DNA of 64,000 nt from Chinchilla lanigera. Taxonomy: Eukaryota; Chordata; Mammalia; Rodentia; Chinchillidae. Every line of letters begins with the position of its first letter. Position 1 is the first letter of the stretch. The notes beneath the pieces are model-generated. The model saw only the letters and a program-made list of their open reading frames with translations. It was not told the origin of the DNA and ran no database searches. Of the stretch, positions 12,160 through 24,030 are shown piece by piece. The position numbers and the translations under genes were made by a program. The stretch covers positions 6,802,263 through 6,866,262 of the forward strand of contig NW_004955427.1 in NCBI RefSeq assembly GCF_000276665.1. The letters are read 5' to 3'.

Positions 12160-13181
12160 CTCGCCCAGGGTGGACCACGAGTAAAGCCAGACTGCCAACC
12201 AAAACTTCCTGAATTTCTAGTGCTTCCCTTTTGCTGTTAGTTCTAGAGGGATTCCAAACCAAACATCGGGCAGAGGAAAAAGGCAAATAGTGGACGACGC
12301 CGGCCAAGTAGTCTGTGCTAATCATGCGCCGGCAGTAACAGGACCAGGCAGTCGCAAAAACTGATATATGTGCTATTTTGTGGATGTTCTGTGCAAGTTT
12401 CTGCATGAATAACTGAGGCGAACTCAGCTGTTCATTCTTTCTGAGTCATCTTTACTCTCTGCAGATTTCTGTCGGCTTCAAAAGCTACTTCCTATCTGCT
12501 GCTGTTCTCTTCCAAGCCTTTTCATGTTTCTGTGGCTCCATCCTTTGTGTCTATGAAAAGGTGCACGTCTGGTTCGCTTTAAAATGAAAAAGTTACTGTG
12601 CCAGGACCCTTCTTTGAACGAGAGCGTACATTAAGCAGAGGCCCTTCGGTTTTTATTTGAGTGCTATCACCTACGCGATCCACAACCGCCCTGGATCTCC
12701 AAGTTTGGAACCTGTTTTCCACTACGGTTGAGATTGTTGAGTATACTTCCCACCTTGGGATTCTCAGTGTGCTATTTTGCATCATTTTTTCGAAAACATT
12801 CCTAATCTTGTTCTAACCAGTTAGCCTTATAAAATGTTTCTCTGTAGTTCTACTTTCTAGTAAATAAGCATTTTAGTAATGTGATTACTACTTCGGAGGA
12901 TCCTGAGTTGCAATAACATGCTTTATTCTGCAGCCCTAAATTTGGATCGTTAAGATTTTCGTTTGATGAAAAAAACCACAAAATGTTGTGTTTGCAATCG
13001 GCCAGGTTAAAAAATGTGGTTTGGGGAGTAATTTTATTTCTATGTCACTACTTCTCCGCCAATAATTAAGGAACAGTTCCCAGGGTTTACACTGCGTGTA
13101 TATACAAAACCACTGACCTATTCCACCCATCCTTATCTGCCTTACTCACGGGAATAGTAGCTGTATTTACTAAGGGCGCGC
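12160..13181. other. 5' flank of CBLB, no gene seen
   Basis: Unique-looking sequence right of the CpG island. I see no coding signal, RNA gene or identifiable transposon. If the CpG island is bidirectional, a divergent non-coding transcript would begin here. Confidence 0.6.
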
Positions 13182-13230
13182 GTGCACACACACACACACA
13201 CACACACATACACACGCACACACACACACT
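13182..13230. repeat. (AC)n microsatellite
   Basis: An interrupted AC tract with ATAC and ACGC variants, preceded by GGGCGCGCGTG. About 250 bases further right (13460-13550) lies a looser TA/TG-rich tract. Confidence 0.95.
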
Positions 13231-13559
13231 GGGTCTCCTTCAAAATAAATCCAAAAAAAGTGAAACTATGTTTAGGAGGTTCTCTGCATGCAGCCAAATA
13301 GTGACTGAAGAGAACATTATAACTACGCGTATTGTTCATATTCATATCTCCATAAATGTGGCAGTGCGGGCCAAATAGTCCTTTCATACGTGTTAATGCA
13401 AGTGCCGTTCCCTTTATGTTGTCTGTGGTATCAAGCATATCATATGGATACAAGTTTTACGTACGGTATGTTATATATACAGATATATGCATGGGGTATA
13501 AATACATGTGTGTGTTTGTGTATTATATATACACGCATACGTGTGTACCCATATAATCA

Positions 13560-14244
13560 AGGACTTTATTCTCAGCTAGCTATTTTTCGAAGCTGTCTAG
13601 AGTCCACGTTAAGTTCTAGAATAGCGAGAGTCCCCACTGAGCTCAATTTAGCAGTCAGCGTATCGTTGCATCTGATAAATTGACAAGGCAGTAACCGTTC
13701 CAGCTAACTGTCATCCTGTTCTGTGCATGGGGCAGTAAGACATTCTGGGGGAAACTGAGGCGCAAGAGATAGAGCCCAATAGGAGACTTCGAACTGAGAG
13801 GCTCTACGTAAGTGTATAAAGAACTGTTTTCTTGGGAGACTGTGATACTAAGTGAATAAGCCGTAGTACTCCAAGCCGGCAGAATTGCTTAAAGAAAGAG
13901 TTGCTCATTTCTACAAAACCATCGGTCTTGAGCACCACGCAATTCAAATGGAACGCAGCGTCATGGGGGGGATGGGGCACGGGGATGTGAGGTGAGGCGG
14001 ACTGTGCCTGCAGCCTCCTCTGCGACAGGAGCGTTCTGAAAGATCCGGGTAGGGAGCAGAATGGCCGAACTCCTACCTAGCGGAGCGGCCACGGTGTGAA
14101 GCCTCCACCGAGACTTCGTGGCAAAGGAGCCGAGAGATTCTGTGAAGGCACTGAGGAACCCTGGGAACCTGAGCCGTCATAGCGGCAGTGTATGTGCATC
14201 TGTAGGCTGGTGTCATCCGGGAAAACGCGAAGTTGGGGGGATAT
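13560..14244. other. no feature seen
   Basis: Moderately CpG-containing unique sequence (for example around 13940-14110) with no coding or repeat signal that I can name. Confidence 0.5.
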
Positions 14245-15000
14245 AATTTATAAAAATTTATTAGTAGTAGTACATTTGTGGTGCGCACAGAGGTTACGTT
14301 CTCTGTCGGGAGCTGCTCCTAACACATCCAACCTACTTTTTCATCCCCTTTCCCTCTCTTCCCCCCATCTCTTGGTCCCTTCTCTTTTGCAAAATATTTA
14401 TATCCACTTTCCGTATTGTCTGTCTTCTGTTTTGCTCTTTATATTTTTGCCTTCTCATATAAGAGAAACCTTGCGATGTTTAAGCTTGTGTGTCTAATTA
14501 ATTTCACTCAACATTATGGTCACAAGGTACACCCAGTATACAAATGACCCACATTTACCCTTCTTTAATGCAAAGTGCTACTCCACTGTGTAAAAATACC
14601 ACGTTTTCTTTCTCCTTGTTGGTGGACATAGAAGCTGCTTCTGTGAGTTGCGCTACTATGAAACGTGGGTATGCCTGTATCCGTGTAATATGATATCTTT
14701 AACGCTTTTGGGAAGATGGCCAGAAGGGGAATAATTGGCTGGATAGAGTTTCTACCTTAGTTATTTGAGGAATCTCCATGCTGATTTCCAGGTGGTGGTA
14801 CTGGTTTACATTCCCATCAGCAATGTGTAAGGGTTCCTCCTCCCCCCGCCCCCACAGCCTTGTTAGTCACTTGATTTCTTGAGGTAGCCACTCTTTCTGG
14901 AATGAGATGTAATCTCACTGTTGTTTTAATTTGCATTTCTCCAGTGACCAGAGATGTTGAACACTTTGTCATGTGCTCCTGCATTTATACATAAGAGATA
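14245..15000 (-). mobile_element. L1 3' end, antisense
   Basis: It starts with a decayed reversed A-tail, then the CT-rich reversed 3'UTR purine tract (14340-14390), AAGAGAAACCTTGCGATG, TTCACTCAACATTATGGTC, and the end of ORF2 through CCATCAGCAATGTGTAAGGG and AATTTGCATTTCTCCAGTGA (14930-14947). It extends further into ORF2 than the 3 kb copy. Confidence 0.9.
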
Positions 15001-15009
15001 CGTCTCTGA

Positions 15010-16760
15010 GGGCAAGAAAGTGCCTCTCTGAGATAAAATATTTAGACTTTTGTCCGGTTTCCCTTTGTCTCATTTTCTATTTTCTCTAAATTCACAAGTG
15101 ACTCCTGTAATGCAAGGTATGAACTGACAGAGCCCTCTCACCACTTATTTGACCCACATTCGGTTAAAAAAAAATGCTGAACGAAAGGACGGTTTAAGGA
15201 AATTGTGTAAGAAATACAAAGCTGTTCCCATTTCTGCACAATGGGGAATCCCCCTAAGTCCTTATTCTAAGGAAGACTTTGCCTTTTCTATACCAAATCT
15301 GCCTTCAAGTCGCAACAGACTATTCTGAAAAAAAAAATAAATAAATAAAGGGTACCACAAAGCAAAATGCTAATCTGCCAGAAAAAAGATGCACACAAAT
15401 TCACAGCTATAGAGACAGAAAAGCTATATAGCCTACTCATGTCTGAGTTTAACAACTCATTCTTCTGTAAAAGGAATAGATTTTTATTCAGCTTTTCAAA
15501 ACCTCTTATAATTGGTAGTGCCAAATGGTGCTTCTCTGGCTCAACTGACATCATCACTGAACTCAGTGCTAGTTTGGGTTTAACTAGAATGCTTGCTGAA
15601 TGACAACAGAACTGACAATGACAAACAAAATACAACCTGATTTCTCTCACATGTAGAAAAAGTCTGAAGATAAGAATTATAGGTAAATATTGTGGCTCTA
15701 CAATTTTCTCAAAGACTGAAGTTCCCATTCTCTGTACTGTCCCAGTACCTGGCTTCTACCTTCCAAAAAACCTCATATCCCAAGATGACTGCTAGGGCTC
15801 CAGCCATTGTCATGAATTTTCAGGCTAGAAGCTAAGAGAATCTGAAGGACAAATTATACTTCCAACAGAATCAGTTTCTTTAAATACCCTTTAGAGAATT
15901 CCCACAAATACTTATATTAAACAGCTCAAGCCAAAATTTAGAATCATGGCCAGATTTAACTGCAAAAAATCTGGAAGGTAATGAGAATTTTGTTTAGGGA
16001 AGCACATAACAAACTAAAAATTCAGGTTTTTGTTTCTTCCTACTACTTTATTCTGGTTCCAGAGTTTTCCATACTTGAATTTTATTCTTCATATTTCACT
16101 GTAGATTTCTCCACGTTTCAGAAATATATATGAATAATACTTTTAACCTCAACAGTTTGGGTAGAGTGTAAATTTGAAAGAATTTGTCAGAAAAATGTAT
16201 CAATAATTATGCATCTTTATTTATGTCAAATTAAAACAACATTAAATTTTTATTTTTACTTTCCATCAAAATGTAAATTCACATTTTTTAAAGGTGAAGG
16301 GTATCTTGGTGTTGATCACATCTCTCAGGTTGGCAGATCTGGGAACTGACAAATCTAATCATGGTAACTAGAGCCTGAAAAATATAAATAGGAAACCCAA
16401 ATTAACACGAGATTAACTTATAGTATAAAGCAATGTAATTACTGTATGAGAGAAATTATCTCCTAGTCATCGTGATATTAACAGGGGCCAGTTGTTTACT
16501 CACTTTTTTCTCAGGAAGCCGCGTGAAGCACAGAAAGATGCTACATGAGCATATAAATCAGAAATGTGAATTCCCCCAAGGGAAACTCAGACGTGGACAT
16601 AGTATATCCCAAATCTGAAGAAAGTGTTGTCTATTGGTCTTTAAGTTTGTGTTTACAGTGTACAGAAGTCATCCTTTTCTGTTTTAAAGGCCTTATCATT
16701 TTAGGAGGCGTAACCTGTAATGTATCTATCTCTATTTTCTTACGGCTGTGATGTCCAACT
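15010..16760. other. no gene seen
   Basis: AT-rich unique sequence. The longest frame, on the minus strand at 15288-15728, has no recognisable domain and a hydrophobic, composition-driven content. Confidence 0.55.
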
Positions 16761-16764
16761 GCTC

Positions 16765-16900
16765 GTTCACTCATTCATTTAGCCTTTTTGGAGTATCTCA
16801 TCTATGCCAAGAATTATGCTCTATAGCAGGAAGTACAAAGATGAGTAAGCATCAGTCATTGTTCCTAAAGGGAAGTCAGGCACAAGGAGAGATCGTCACC
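16765..16900 (-). repeat. L2 LINE 3' fragment
   Basis: TCACTCATTCATTTAGCC, then ATCTCATCTATGCCAAG, AGTACAAAGATGAGTAAGCA and CATTGTTCCTAAAGGGA follow the reversed L2 end (TTCATTCATTTATT ... CTACTATGTGCCAGG ... ATACAAAGATGAATAAG ... CCCTCAAGGAG). Confidence 0.65.
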
Positions 16901-17199
16901 TACTCACGTGGGGAAGGGCCTGATCTCCGCAGGCAGAGCTCGTGATGAGACGCTGAAGAAAAGCAGCCGACCCAGCTTGGAAAAAGTAGTCACTACGGCA
17001 AGACATACAGCGCTAATAAAGTTAGCAGCTAATCACGAGGGCGCAGTGTTAGTCAGGGGACTGCTCGTGAGCGAGGACATGGAATAAAAGATCTCCGAAT
17101 GAAGAGAGAATACGAAGTAGTTTCGTTTTGTAGGAAGTAGAGAATGGCAATCGAGTGGTAAAACGTGCTGAGTGATGAGTATGTTAATATTCAGCCTAA

Positions 17200-18450
17200 T
17201 GTACCTAACTAAAGAACCTGGTTTTGATCTTTTCTTGTTTGTTTTTGGATGGGAAACCACTGAAGTATTTTTAAGCCAGGAGAACTTATACAGGCACAGA
17301 AGAGGGGAGGGAGGTGACATTATGACATCTGTATTTAAGAAGATGGATTCCGAGGCGGAGAAGGGCAGGACTGGCGGCGAGGGAGCCACTGGGAGCTGGG
17401 CAGTCCGTGACGAGGAGAACCGGAATGCTGCCGTGGTAGTAGAGGTACAACACAAGGGACAGATCTGAGAAATACTGAGAAAGCTGGTTTCCAACTCTTT
17501 CTGCACCTTAGGATCCCAAATTCCCAGGCTCTACTGCCAGAGATTCTGTTTTAATTGATCTAGCATAGTCTTAAAGCTTCCCAAGTGACCCTAGTTAGCA
17601 ACTCATGCTGAGGCCCACTGATTAGTTAATTCGCTAGTCGCTGATACCTTCTAGAATATGAGACGTATGGAAGATGGAGAAGGCAGGGGTGATGACCCAC
17701 GATCTAGTGGCGGGGCAAGAGGGCCTCAGAAACCCACGCAGAGAATGTCAAAGGACAGTCTGTCTCCAGCAAAGGAGGAGGAGGGAATGTGGCTCGGAAA
17801 ATGGAGAATTTAAGGCATCTTCGGAATGAACAGGCATAGACCCTAATTAGAGGATTGGATACACATGATAATGTTTGGCAACATGGACCAGTAATACCTA
17901 AGACTTATTGAGCTGTAAGTGGAGATAATGTAGGATAAGAAGAACGCTGAGCTGACCGTCAAACCCTTAGGATCAATGTTCAGGGTAAAGCACAGGAAAA
18001 AGGGAAAAGCCAACAGAGGACAAAATCATCACAAAAGAAACAAGTTAAATGTGGCACGCAGGACACGAAGGGAAGAACAGTATTACCCCGGAGCAAGCAA
18101 CAGTTTCAAAGTGTGGGACAGGCCGATGGTTTAAAAGATTGTAGAAAACTCATAGGAATTAAAACTGAGAAAGCATTTGTGATTTTAGAGGGAAAACGTC
18201 AACTTAAGAGTGGTTGAAAAGTAGAGGAAATGACAAGTAGAGATGAGTCTTTTAAGGCATCTATGTAAGCGTAAAGAAAAGAATTTAGATAACACGACAC
18301 ATAAATAAACACAGGTGACGAGATGGGAGAGGGAAAATCTTTTGAAGGAGAGAAACTTAGGCGTGAAAGTTGGGAGAGGAGTTGAAACAGGTTAAAAGGC
18401 ACCTTATCCTATGAGAATGGAGACAGAAGGAGGCATCTGAAAATAAAACG
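17200..18450. repeat. ancient interspersed repeat, family not named
   Basis: Purine-rich sequence with phrases common in very old mammalian repeats: 'ggaaaccactgaagtattttta', 'gacattatgacatctgtattta', 'ggattggatacacatgat', 'tggagagtggtt'-like runs. I recognise the style but cannot assign the family with certainty. It is interrupted by a MER5-like element. Confidence 0.35.
17480..17625. mobile_element. MER5-like (hAT-Charlie) non-autonomous DNA transposon
   Basis: The stretch CACCTTAGGATCCCAAATTC, then CAGAGATTCTGTTTTAATTG, CTTCCCAAGTGACCC and GCTGAGGCCCACTGATTAG follows the MER5A order (CACCTG-AGAGCTTG ... CAGAGATTCTGATTTA ... CTCCCAGGTGATTCT ... GAGAACCACTG). It sits inside an older repeat. 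Confidence 0.6.
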
Positions 18451-18499
18451 GATACATGGATGTGTGTGTGCATGCATGAGCACCTGTGTGTACATGTAC

Positions 18500-19423
18500 A
18501 CATTGCAATCCTCTTCTAGAGGCGGGAAGAGGTTGAGCGTGACCGTGCTTGATGGGTTACAACTCTGCCAGATGAAACAGCAGGCAAAATTTTCCTCTCA
18601 AATCAAAAGGGACTTATGGAGAGTGGGGAATGTTTCCAGTGGAAGAAAGAGATAAAAGATGAGAGAAAGGCCGAAAAGGTATTCTGAGGACACGGAGGAG
18701 TGCTAAGATCCAGCTTAACTGGGTAGTGGTGCCCCAGCCCCAAAAGGATTTGTAAGTTTCTAACTTCAGACCCAGTTTGTATTTCAATGGAGAGAATGCT
18801 ATGGAAATATAAGATTAACAGAAATTAAAATTTTGGTATTTCAGATGATCAACTGTAAGCTTCAAGATGGACCTATGGAAACAAAGGTTATCATGTTAGC
18901 CTGGAATGTTAAAAGAAACATCTATTTCCGGTATTAAAAAGGAAGATCAAGAAGTCTTCATGTTATTATTTAATCTTTGGTGTTAATGAAGAAACAGCGA
19001 TAGATTTAAAATATAATTTCATGACCAGTAGACAAGGAGAAAAGGGAGGATGAGGCCAGGACATATGTGCAGCTTATATTTTCTGTTGAACAAAAGAGAA
19101 TATTCGTATGGATAAAACTTACATAGATCAAAGGCTTCCTTACCAGCTAAACTGCATCTGAATAGAGAGAAGAATTAATTTGACAATAAAAGGCAGCATT
19201 TTGGGAAGGAGCCTTGGGGAAGAGACTTTGGTTATGAAATCAGTTGACATTTTACTCTTTTTTCCCCCATGCCTGTTTTTCAAAATGACCTTTTTCCAGT
19301 TTTCTATCTTATTCTCGCAGGTCACAAGAAGAGTGCAGAGAACGCAATCCAGATTGCGAACATCGATTTTGTTAATGTACATAAAAGGGTAGAGGAGGGG
19401 ACTGTTTGAGTTCAATGTTAATG
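18500..19423. other. no gene seen
   Basis: Unique-looking AT-rich sequence after a short imperfect TG/CA-rich tract at about 18460-18500. Confidence 0.5.
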
Positions 19424-19468
19424 AGAGGGAGGGAGGGAGAGAGAGACGGAGGGAGGGAGGGAGGGAGA
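19424..19468. repeat. (GGGA)n purine tract
   Basis: GAGG/GGGA units interrupted once by GAGAGAGACGGA. It is pure purine on the plus strand except for one C. Confidence 0.9.
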
Positions 19469-20383
19469 CAAGACTAACTCCCATCTGCTGGAGTTAGCCA
19501 GTTTCCTAAAGGAACAGGAGAAAAAAAAGATGTATAAAATATCTGGGAGAAAATAGCCAGTTCAATTCTTGGTTACTAACTCTCTTGACTGTTTTTTTTT
19601 TTTCCAGTTAAAAATAAGTCTGCTCCCCACCAAAATAAGAAGAAAGCAGAACTATTCAGTACCTTTCAAATCTTTTTTCTTTTTCTCATCTTCTTCCTTA
19701 CTTAGTTGTAAAAGCATGAAGCAGCTCTGCTCTTGCATGAGTGTATATAAAGAAGAGCTAGGGTGTCTTTGCTGTGGGTCAGGGGTCAGGTAATTCTTGC
19801 ATGAAATTAGCTATTTGTTGGCACAGCTGAAAATAACAAACTGTTTGAGATGCTACTCAGCTCATCCAGCTTCCAAGCAAGTTTCTTTCCTGAATTCCTT
19901 TGTGGATATTTGACCACCGGCCTCTTCAGCTTTGAGGACCTGTGGATACATTTTCTACCTACCTATGGATTTGATAAAAAAAATTGTCACATACTTTTTT
20001 AAGGGTCAAATGTAGAAATAAGTTTTGTAGAACTGCAAGTACCTATGTATAATTAAACAGTATTGGTAAAAATGAACAGGACTACATTTCTTATCTACAG
20101 TTGTCTAATATACATTAAAAATTGGGTGCTACTAGCTTATTCAACCTTAAATATATAATTGCTTTGCCCATTATAAAAATAAGAAAGAAATGGGTACTAA
20201 ACTTAGTCAAGAGAGGTAAGGGATTCTCCATAGAGAAAGTTAATTACACACCTTCAAGGATATTAAGGGAAGGAAATATGTATTCAGAGACAGGGGTTAA
20301 AAGTTGAAAGATGTCCTGTGCACAGAAAGCACAAAAATAATGGAGTCTTCATGCCCTAGGTAAAGAAAGAGACCTACCCTAGA

Positions 20384-20440
20384 GACCTAGGCTATAGACC
20401 TAGGCTAGGCTATAGACCTAGGCTATAGACCTAGGCTAGA
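20384..20440. repeat. 13-bp tandem repeat containing CCTAGG palindromes
   Basis: Four units of the type GACCTAGGCTATA start at 20384, 20397, 20415 and 20428. The second unit carries an extra GCTAG and the fourth ends in GA. Each unit has the palindrome CCTAGG. Confidence 0.9.
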
Positions 20441-21002
20441 AAGCTCATGTGGAGCATGGCAAAATTCAACACCTAACAAAACGTACATTACAGGAAGCTT
20501 AATTTTATCATTGTGAATCTGTACCAATTCTATGTCAAAGGGAATTTTCTACAGTGAAAATGGGAAAGATGAAATCAGTGTTTGAGGTATATATAATTAG
20601 TATGGTGCAGTATCTAAGAAAATATGGGAACAAGGAGACTGTCAGTGAGGGTTCTTATTAAGAGGCTGCTGATCTTGTTTATGTTTGAGCCATTTAGGGT
20701 CTCGACTTATGTGGTAGCTTTAGGAGTGAGAAGAACTTAGAAGTATAAACAAAAACACTTTTTAAAGAATGACTAGGGCTGTAATCAAATGTGGTTCAAA
20801 ATTACCAAAATAATCTCCCTATCACTATATATTTGATTAAAAAGAAAGTCAAAAAGGGAACAGATCTGGCGTTATAAAGAATTCATTATTATAACCTAGG
20901 TATTAGATCATTAACTGAAACTAAAAAGGTAAAAAAAATCAAATAACTGGTTCTTTGAAAGAATGAACAAAATAGATAAACCTCTAGCCAGTCCAAGAGA
21001 AA

Positions 21003-21937
21003 GTGAGAAAAGACATCAATACAATCAGAAATGAAAAGGGTGAAATCACAACAGACACTGAGGAAATCCAGAATATAGCAACTACTTTAAAAATTTTCCA
21101 ACAAATTAGCAAATCTGAAGAAAAGGACAGATTCCTAGACACATACAAACTACCAAAACTAACCCAAGAATACAAAGATATGCTTAACAACCCAATAACA
21201 AGAAATGAAGTTGGCACAGTAATAAATAATCAACCAATCTTAAAAAAAAGCCCAGGACCTGATGGATTCACATGAATTCTACAAAACCTTTAAGAATGTT
21301 ATATCACCAATACTCCTCAAGCTCTTCAAGGAAATTGAAAGGGATGGAGTGCTTCCAAACTCATTTGTGGAAGCCAATATCACCCTTATCCCCAAACTGG
21401 ATAAAGACCCAATTAATAAGTAAAACTTTAGACCAATCTCATTATGGATGTAGATGCAAAAATCCTCAGCAAGCTACTAGTAAATAGAATGCAGCATATT
21501 ATCCAAAGATTCATACAGCATGATCAAGTAGGTTTCATTCCACAGATGCAAGGATAACTCAACATACACGAGTCAATAAATGTGATACATCACATAAAAA
21601 GAAACAAGGTAAAAAAAACTATATGTTCATATCAATAGATTCAGAAAAGGCTTTCAACAAAATCTAATGTCCTTTCATGATAAAAACCCTGGAGAAAATA
21701 GGTATAGAAGGACCATACCTGAATACGATAAAAACTATATGTGACAAACCAATAGCCAGCATCATACTAAAGGGGGAAAGACTGAAAACATTTCATCTAA
21801 AATCAGGAACAAGAAAAGGATGTCCACTGTCACTTCTTCTATTCAACATAGTACTTGAAACGTTAGCCAGAGCAATTAGGCAAGAGAAAGAAATAAAAGG
21901 GATATATACAGAAAAGGAAGAACTCAAATTATCCTGA
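21003..21937 (+). pseudogene. L1 ORF2 reverse-transcriptase domain, broken
   Basis: Frame pieces show the L1 RT N-terminal part (RNEKGEITTDTEEIQ, then KSPGPDGFT at 21243-21275) and later RT parts ([20 protein letters not shown] at about 21806-21865). The frame is lost after KSPGPDGFT. The catalytic FADD box that should follow at about 21938-21950 is damaged: TTTGCATGACCTGATA has lost bases and a stop precedes it. The enzyme would reverse-transcribe L1 RNA in the nucleus, but this copy cannot encode it. Confidence 0.9.
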
Positions 21938-22374
21938 TTTGCATGACCTGATACTCTACATAGAGGACCCAAAAAATTCCACCAAAAACATTTTAGAATT
22001 AATAACAGGCTTCAGCAATGTAGCAGAATGCTAGATCAACACACAGAAATCATTAGCATTTGTGTACACCAACAAAGAATGGGACGAGAATTTATGAAAA
22101 TAACACCATTCACAGTAGCTTCCAAAAAATGAAATACCGAGGAATTAGCCTAGCCAAGGAAGTATAAGACCCCTACAAAGAAAAAATATAGTACTCTGAA
22201 CAAAGGAGATCAAACAGGACATCCGAAAATGGAAAGATGTCCCCTGCTCCTGGACAGGCAGAATCAATGTTGTCAAAATGGTCATACTCCCCAAACTGCT
22301 GTACTGATTCAGTGTAGTCCAATCAAAATACCAACAGCATACTTTACAGAACTGGAGAAAATAATTTAAAACAT

Positions 22375-22979
22375 ATGTGGAACCAGAAGAGACCCAGAAT
22401 AGTAAAAGCAATCTTGGGTAACAAGAGGAAACTAGGAGGCCTTACAATACCTGACGTCATGCTATACTACAAAGCAATAGTGATAAAAATGGCATGGTAC
22501 TGGAACAAAAATAGGTATGTGAATCTATGGAACAGGATTGAGGATACAGAAACTTCCCCAGACATGTTAAGCTACCTGATCTTTGACAAAGGGTCCAAAA
22601 GCATACATTGGAGGAAAGCTAGTCTATTCAATGAATGGTGCTGGGAAAACTGACTGTGTGCAGAAGATTGAAACTGGACTCTTATCTCTCACTACATACT
22701 AAATTAAAATCAAAACGAATCAAAGACCTAAACATTAAAACAAAGATATTAAACCTATTGGAAGATAAAATAGGTAAAACACTTGAAGACATAGTTGTAG
22801 GAAAGGATTTTCTACACAGACCCTCAATTGCACAAAAAATAACAGCAAGAATCAAAAACAAAGGATTATATCAGACTAAAAACTTCTTTATAGTAAGAGA
22901 ATCAATTAGTAGAGTGAAGAGACAACATACAGAATGGAAAATAATTTTCCAGCTACTACTCAACAGGAATAATATCTAG
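22375..22979 (+). pseudogene. L1 ORF2 C-terminal region, broken
   Basis: The frame contains [20 protein letters not shown], the [15 protein letters not shown] segment and [14 protein letters not shown], all typical of the L1 ORF2 region downstream of the RT. A second overlapping frame carries LKSKRIKDLNIKTKILNLLE and then GKTLEDIVVGKDFL (about 22700-22805). The two frames overlap by a shift near 22635-22653. Stops precede and follow. Confidence 0.9.
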
Positions 22980-24030
22980 ACTATATAAAAAACTCAAAAA
23001 AGTTAAACCACCTAGAATTGAAGACCCAGTCAAGAAATGGGAAAGACAAATAAACAGATACTTCATAGAGGAAGCAGTACAAATGGTTGACAGATACAGA
23101 AATATGTTCAACATCTCTGGCCACTAGAGAACAAATTAAAACAAGGCTAAGCTTCCATCTTACTCTGCAAAGAATGGCACTCATTAAAAAAATCATCAAT
23201 AACAAATGATGACAGGGCTGTGGTGAAAAAGGAATCCTCCATCATTGTTGGTGGGAATGTAAACTAGTACAACTTTTATGGAAATTGGTATGGAGATTTC
23301 TCAAAGAACTGAAATTAAAAATTCCATATGATGTAGCAATTCCCTACCCCTGCTACGTATCTTCCTCAAAGAGCTTGCGACATCATACTACAGTGATACA
23401 TGCATACTGACTTTGTATAGCACAACATAACAGCTAAATCCTGGAAATAGACTGCATACCCATCAGCGGATGATTGGATAAATAAAGCGTGGTATCTATA
23501 TATAACGGTATACTACCATGCTACAAAGAGTGACAGATTTGAGACATTTGTAGGAAAATGGATGTACCTGGAAAATATAAAGTCGAGTGAAATAAACCAG
23601 ACACTCAAACCTAAATACTGTATGGTACCTTTCATTTGAGTGAGGTAAAGTACAAATGAAAGAGAAGAATAAGGATGGATAGATGGGGATACAGAGATGA
23701 ATCTCTTCTAATAGGGAAGTGGTTGAAGGGAAAAACCACCAGGAAGGGTGAAATGGGGGGGTGGAATGTGGAATAAACATATGCCGTGGGGAGCCTAATA
23801 ACTTCAATTAATGCTAACATTGTATGTCATAGCATGAGCTAAGATTAATAATATCAACAAGAATGAAAAATAGGATAGGAGAATCAGAGCAGGAGACGGG
23901 GAGGGGGAAAGAAGGGGGATGGGACTTTAAAAAAGGAGCAAGCTGTGGTTTGTACATATACCCATGCCTCCAGACGATCGTAAACTGCACCAAATGCAAA
24001 CACGTACTAATAAAACTTTGAAAGTTAAAA

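Larger units (their letters stand above)
10840..12160. promoter_or_regulatory. CpG island promoter of CBLB
   Basis: The base composition changes sharply here from AT-rich intron to dense CG-rich sequence with very many CpG dinucleotides, and returns to AT-rich at about 12200. It lies directly 5' of the first CBLB coding exon, where the human and mouse gene also has a CpG-island promoter. Right of the gap I see three CCAAT pentamers on the plus strand (11618-11622, 11659-11663, 11857-11861) and GC boxes (11864-11871, 11913-11920). There is also an array of overlapping GC boxes (11971-11990), an ETS-type ACTTCCTG immediately after a GC box (11921-11928), and an RFX-like half site (about 11956-11964). 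No TATA box was seen in the position expected for minus-strand transcription. The exact start site cannot be placed because part of the island is unsequenced. Confidence 0.9.
20880..24030 (+). mobile_element. 5'-truncated L1 LINE with ORF2 and 3'UTR remains
   Basis: Sense-strand L1 of about 3.15 kb. It starts within ORF2 just upstream of the reverse-transcriptase domain and runs through the RT domain and C-terminal region. The 3'UTR holds two purine-rich blocks (about 23690-23765 and 23880-23940) and it ends near a short AATAAAACTTTG tail. ORF1, the 5'UTR and the endonuclease part are absent. Stop codons and frameshifts break ORF2 into at least four pieces. It is the longest L1 in the window and its lineage matches the antisense 3' ends elsewhere. 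Confidence 0.93.

Noticed and set aside
15288..15728. 146-codon minus-strand frame
   Set aside because: No recognisable domain, AT-driven hydrophobic composition, no splice or promoter context.
17033..17506. 157-codon minus-strand frame
   Set aside because: It overlaps an ancient purine-rich repeat and the MER5-like element on the other strand. Ser/Leu-rich by composition.
20384..20440. Possible CRISPR-like array
   Set aside because: It is a short direct tandem repeat without spacers, in a mammalian genome.
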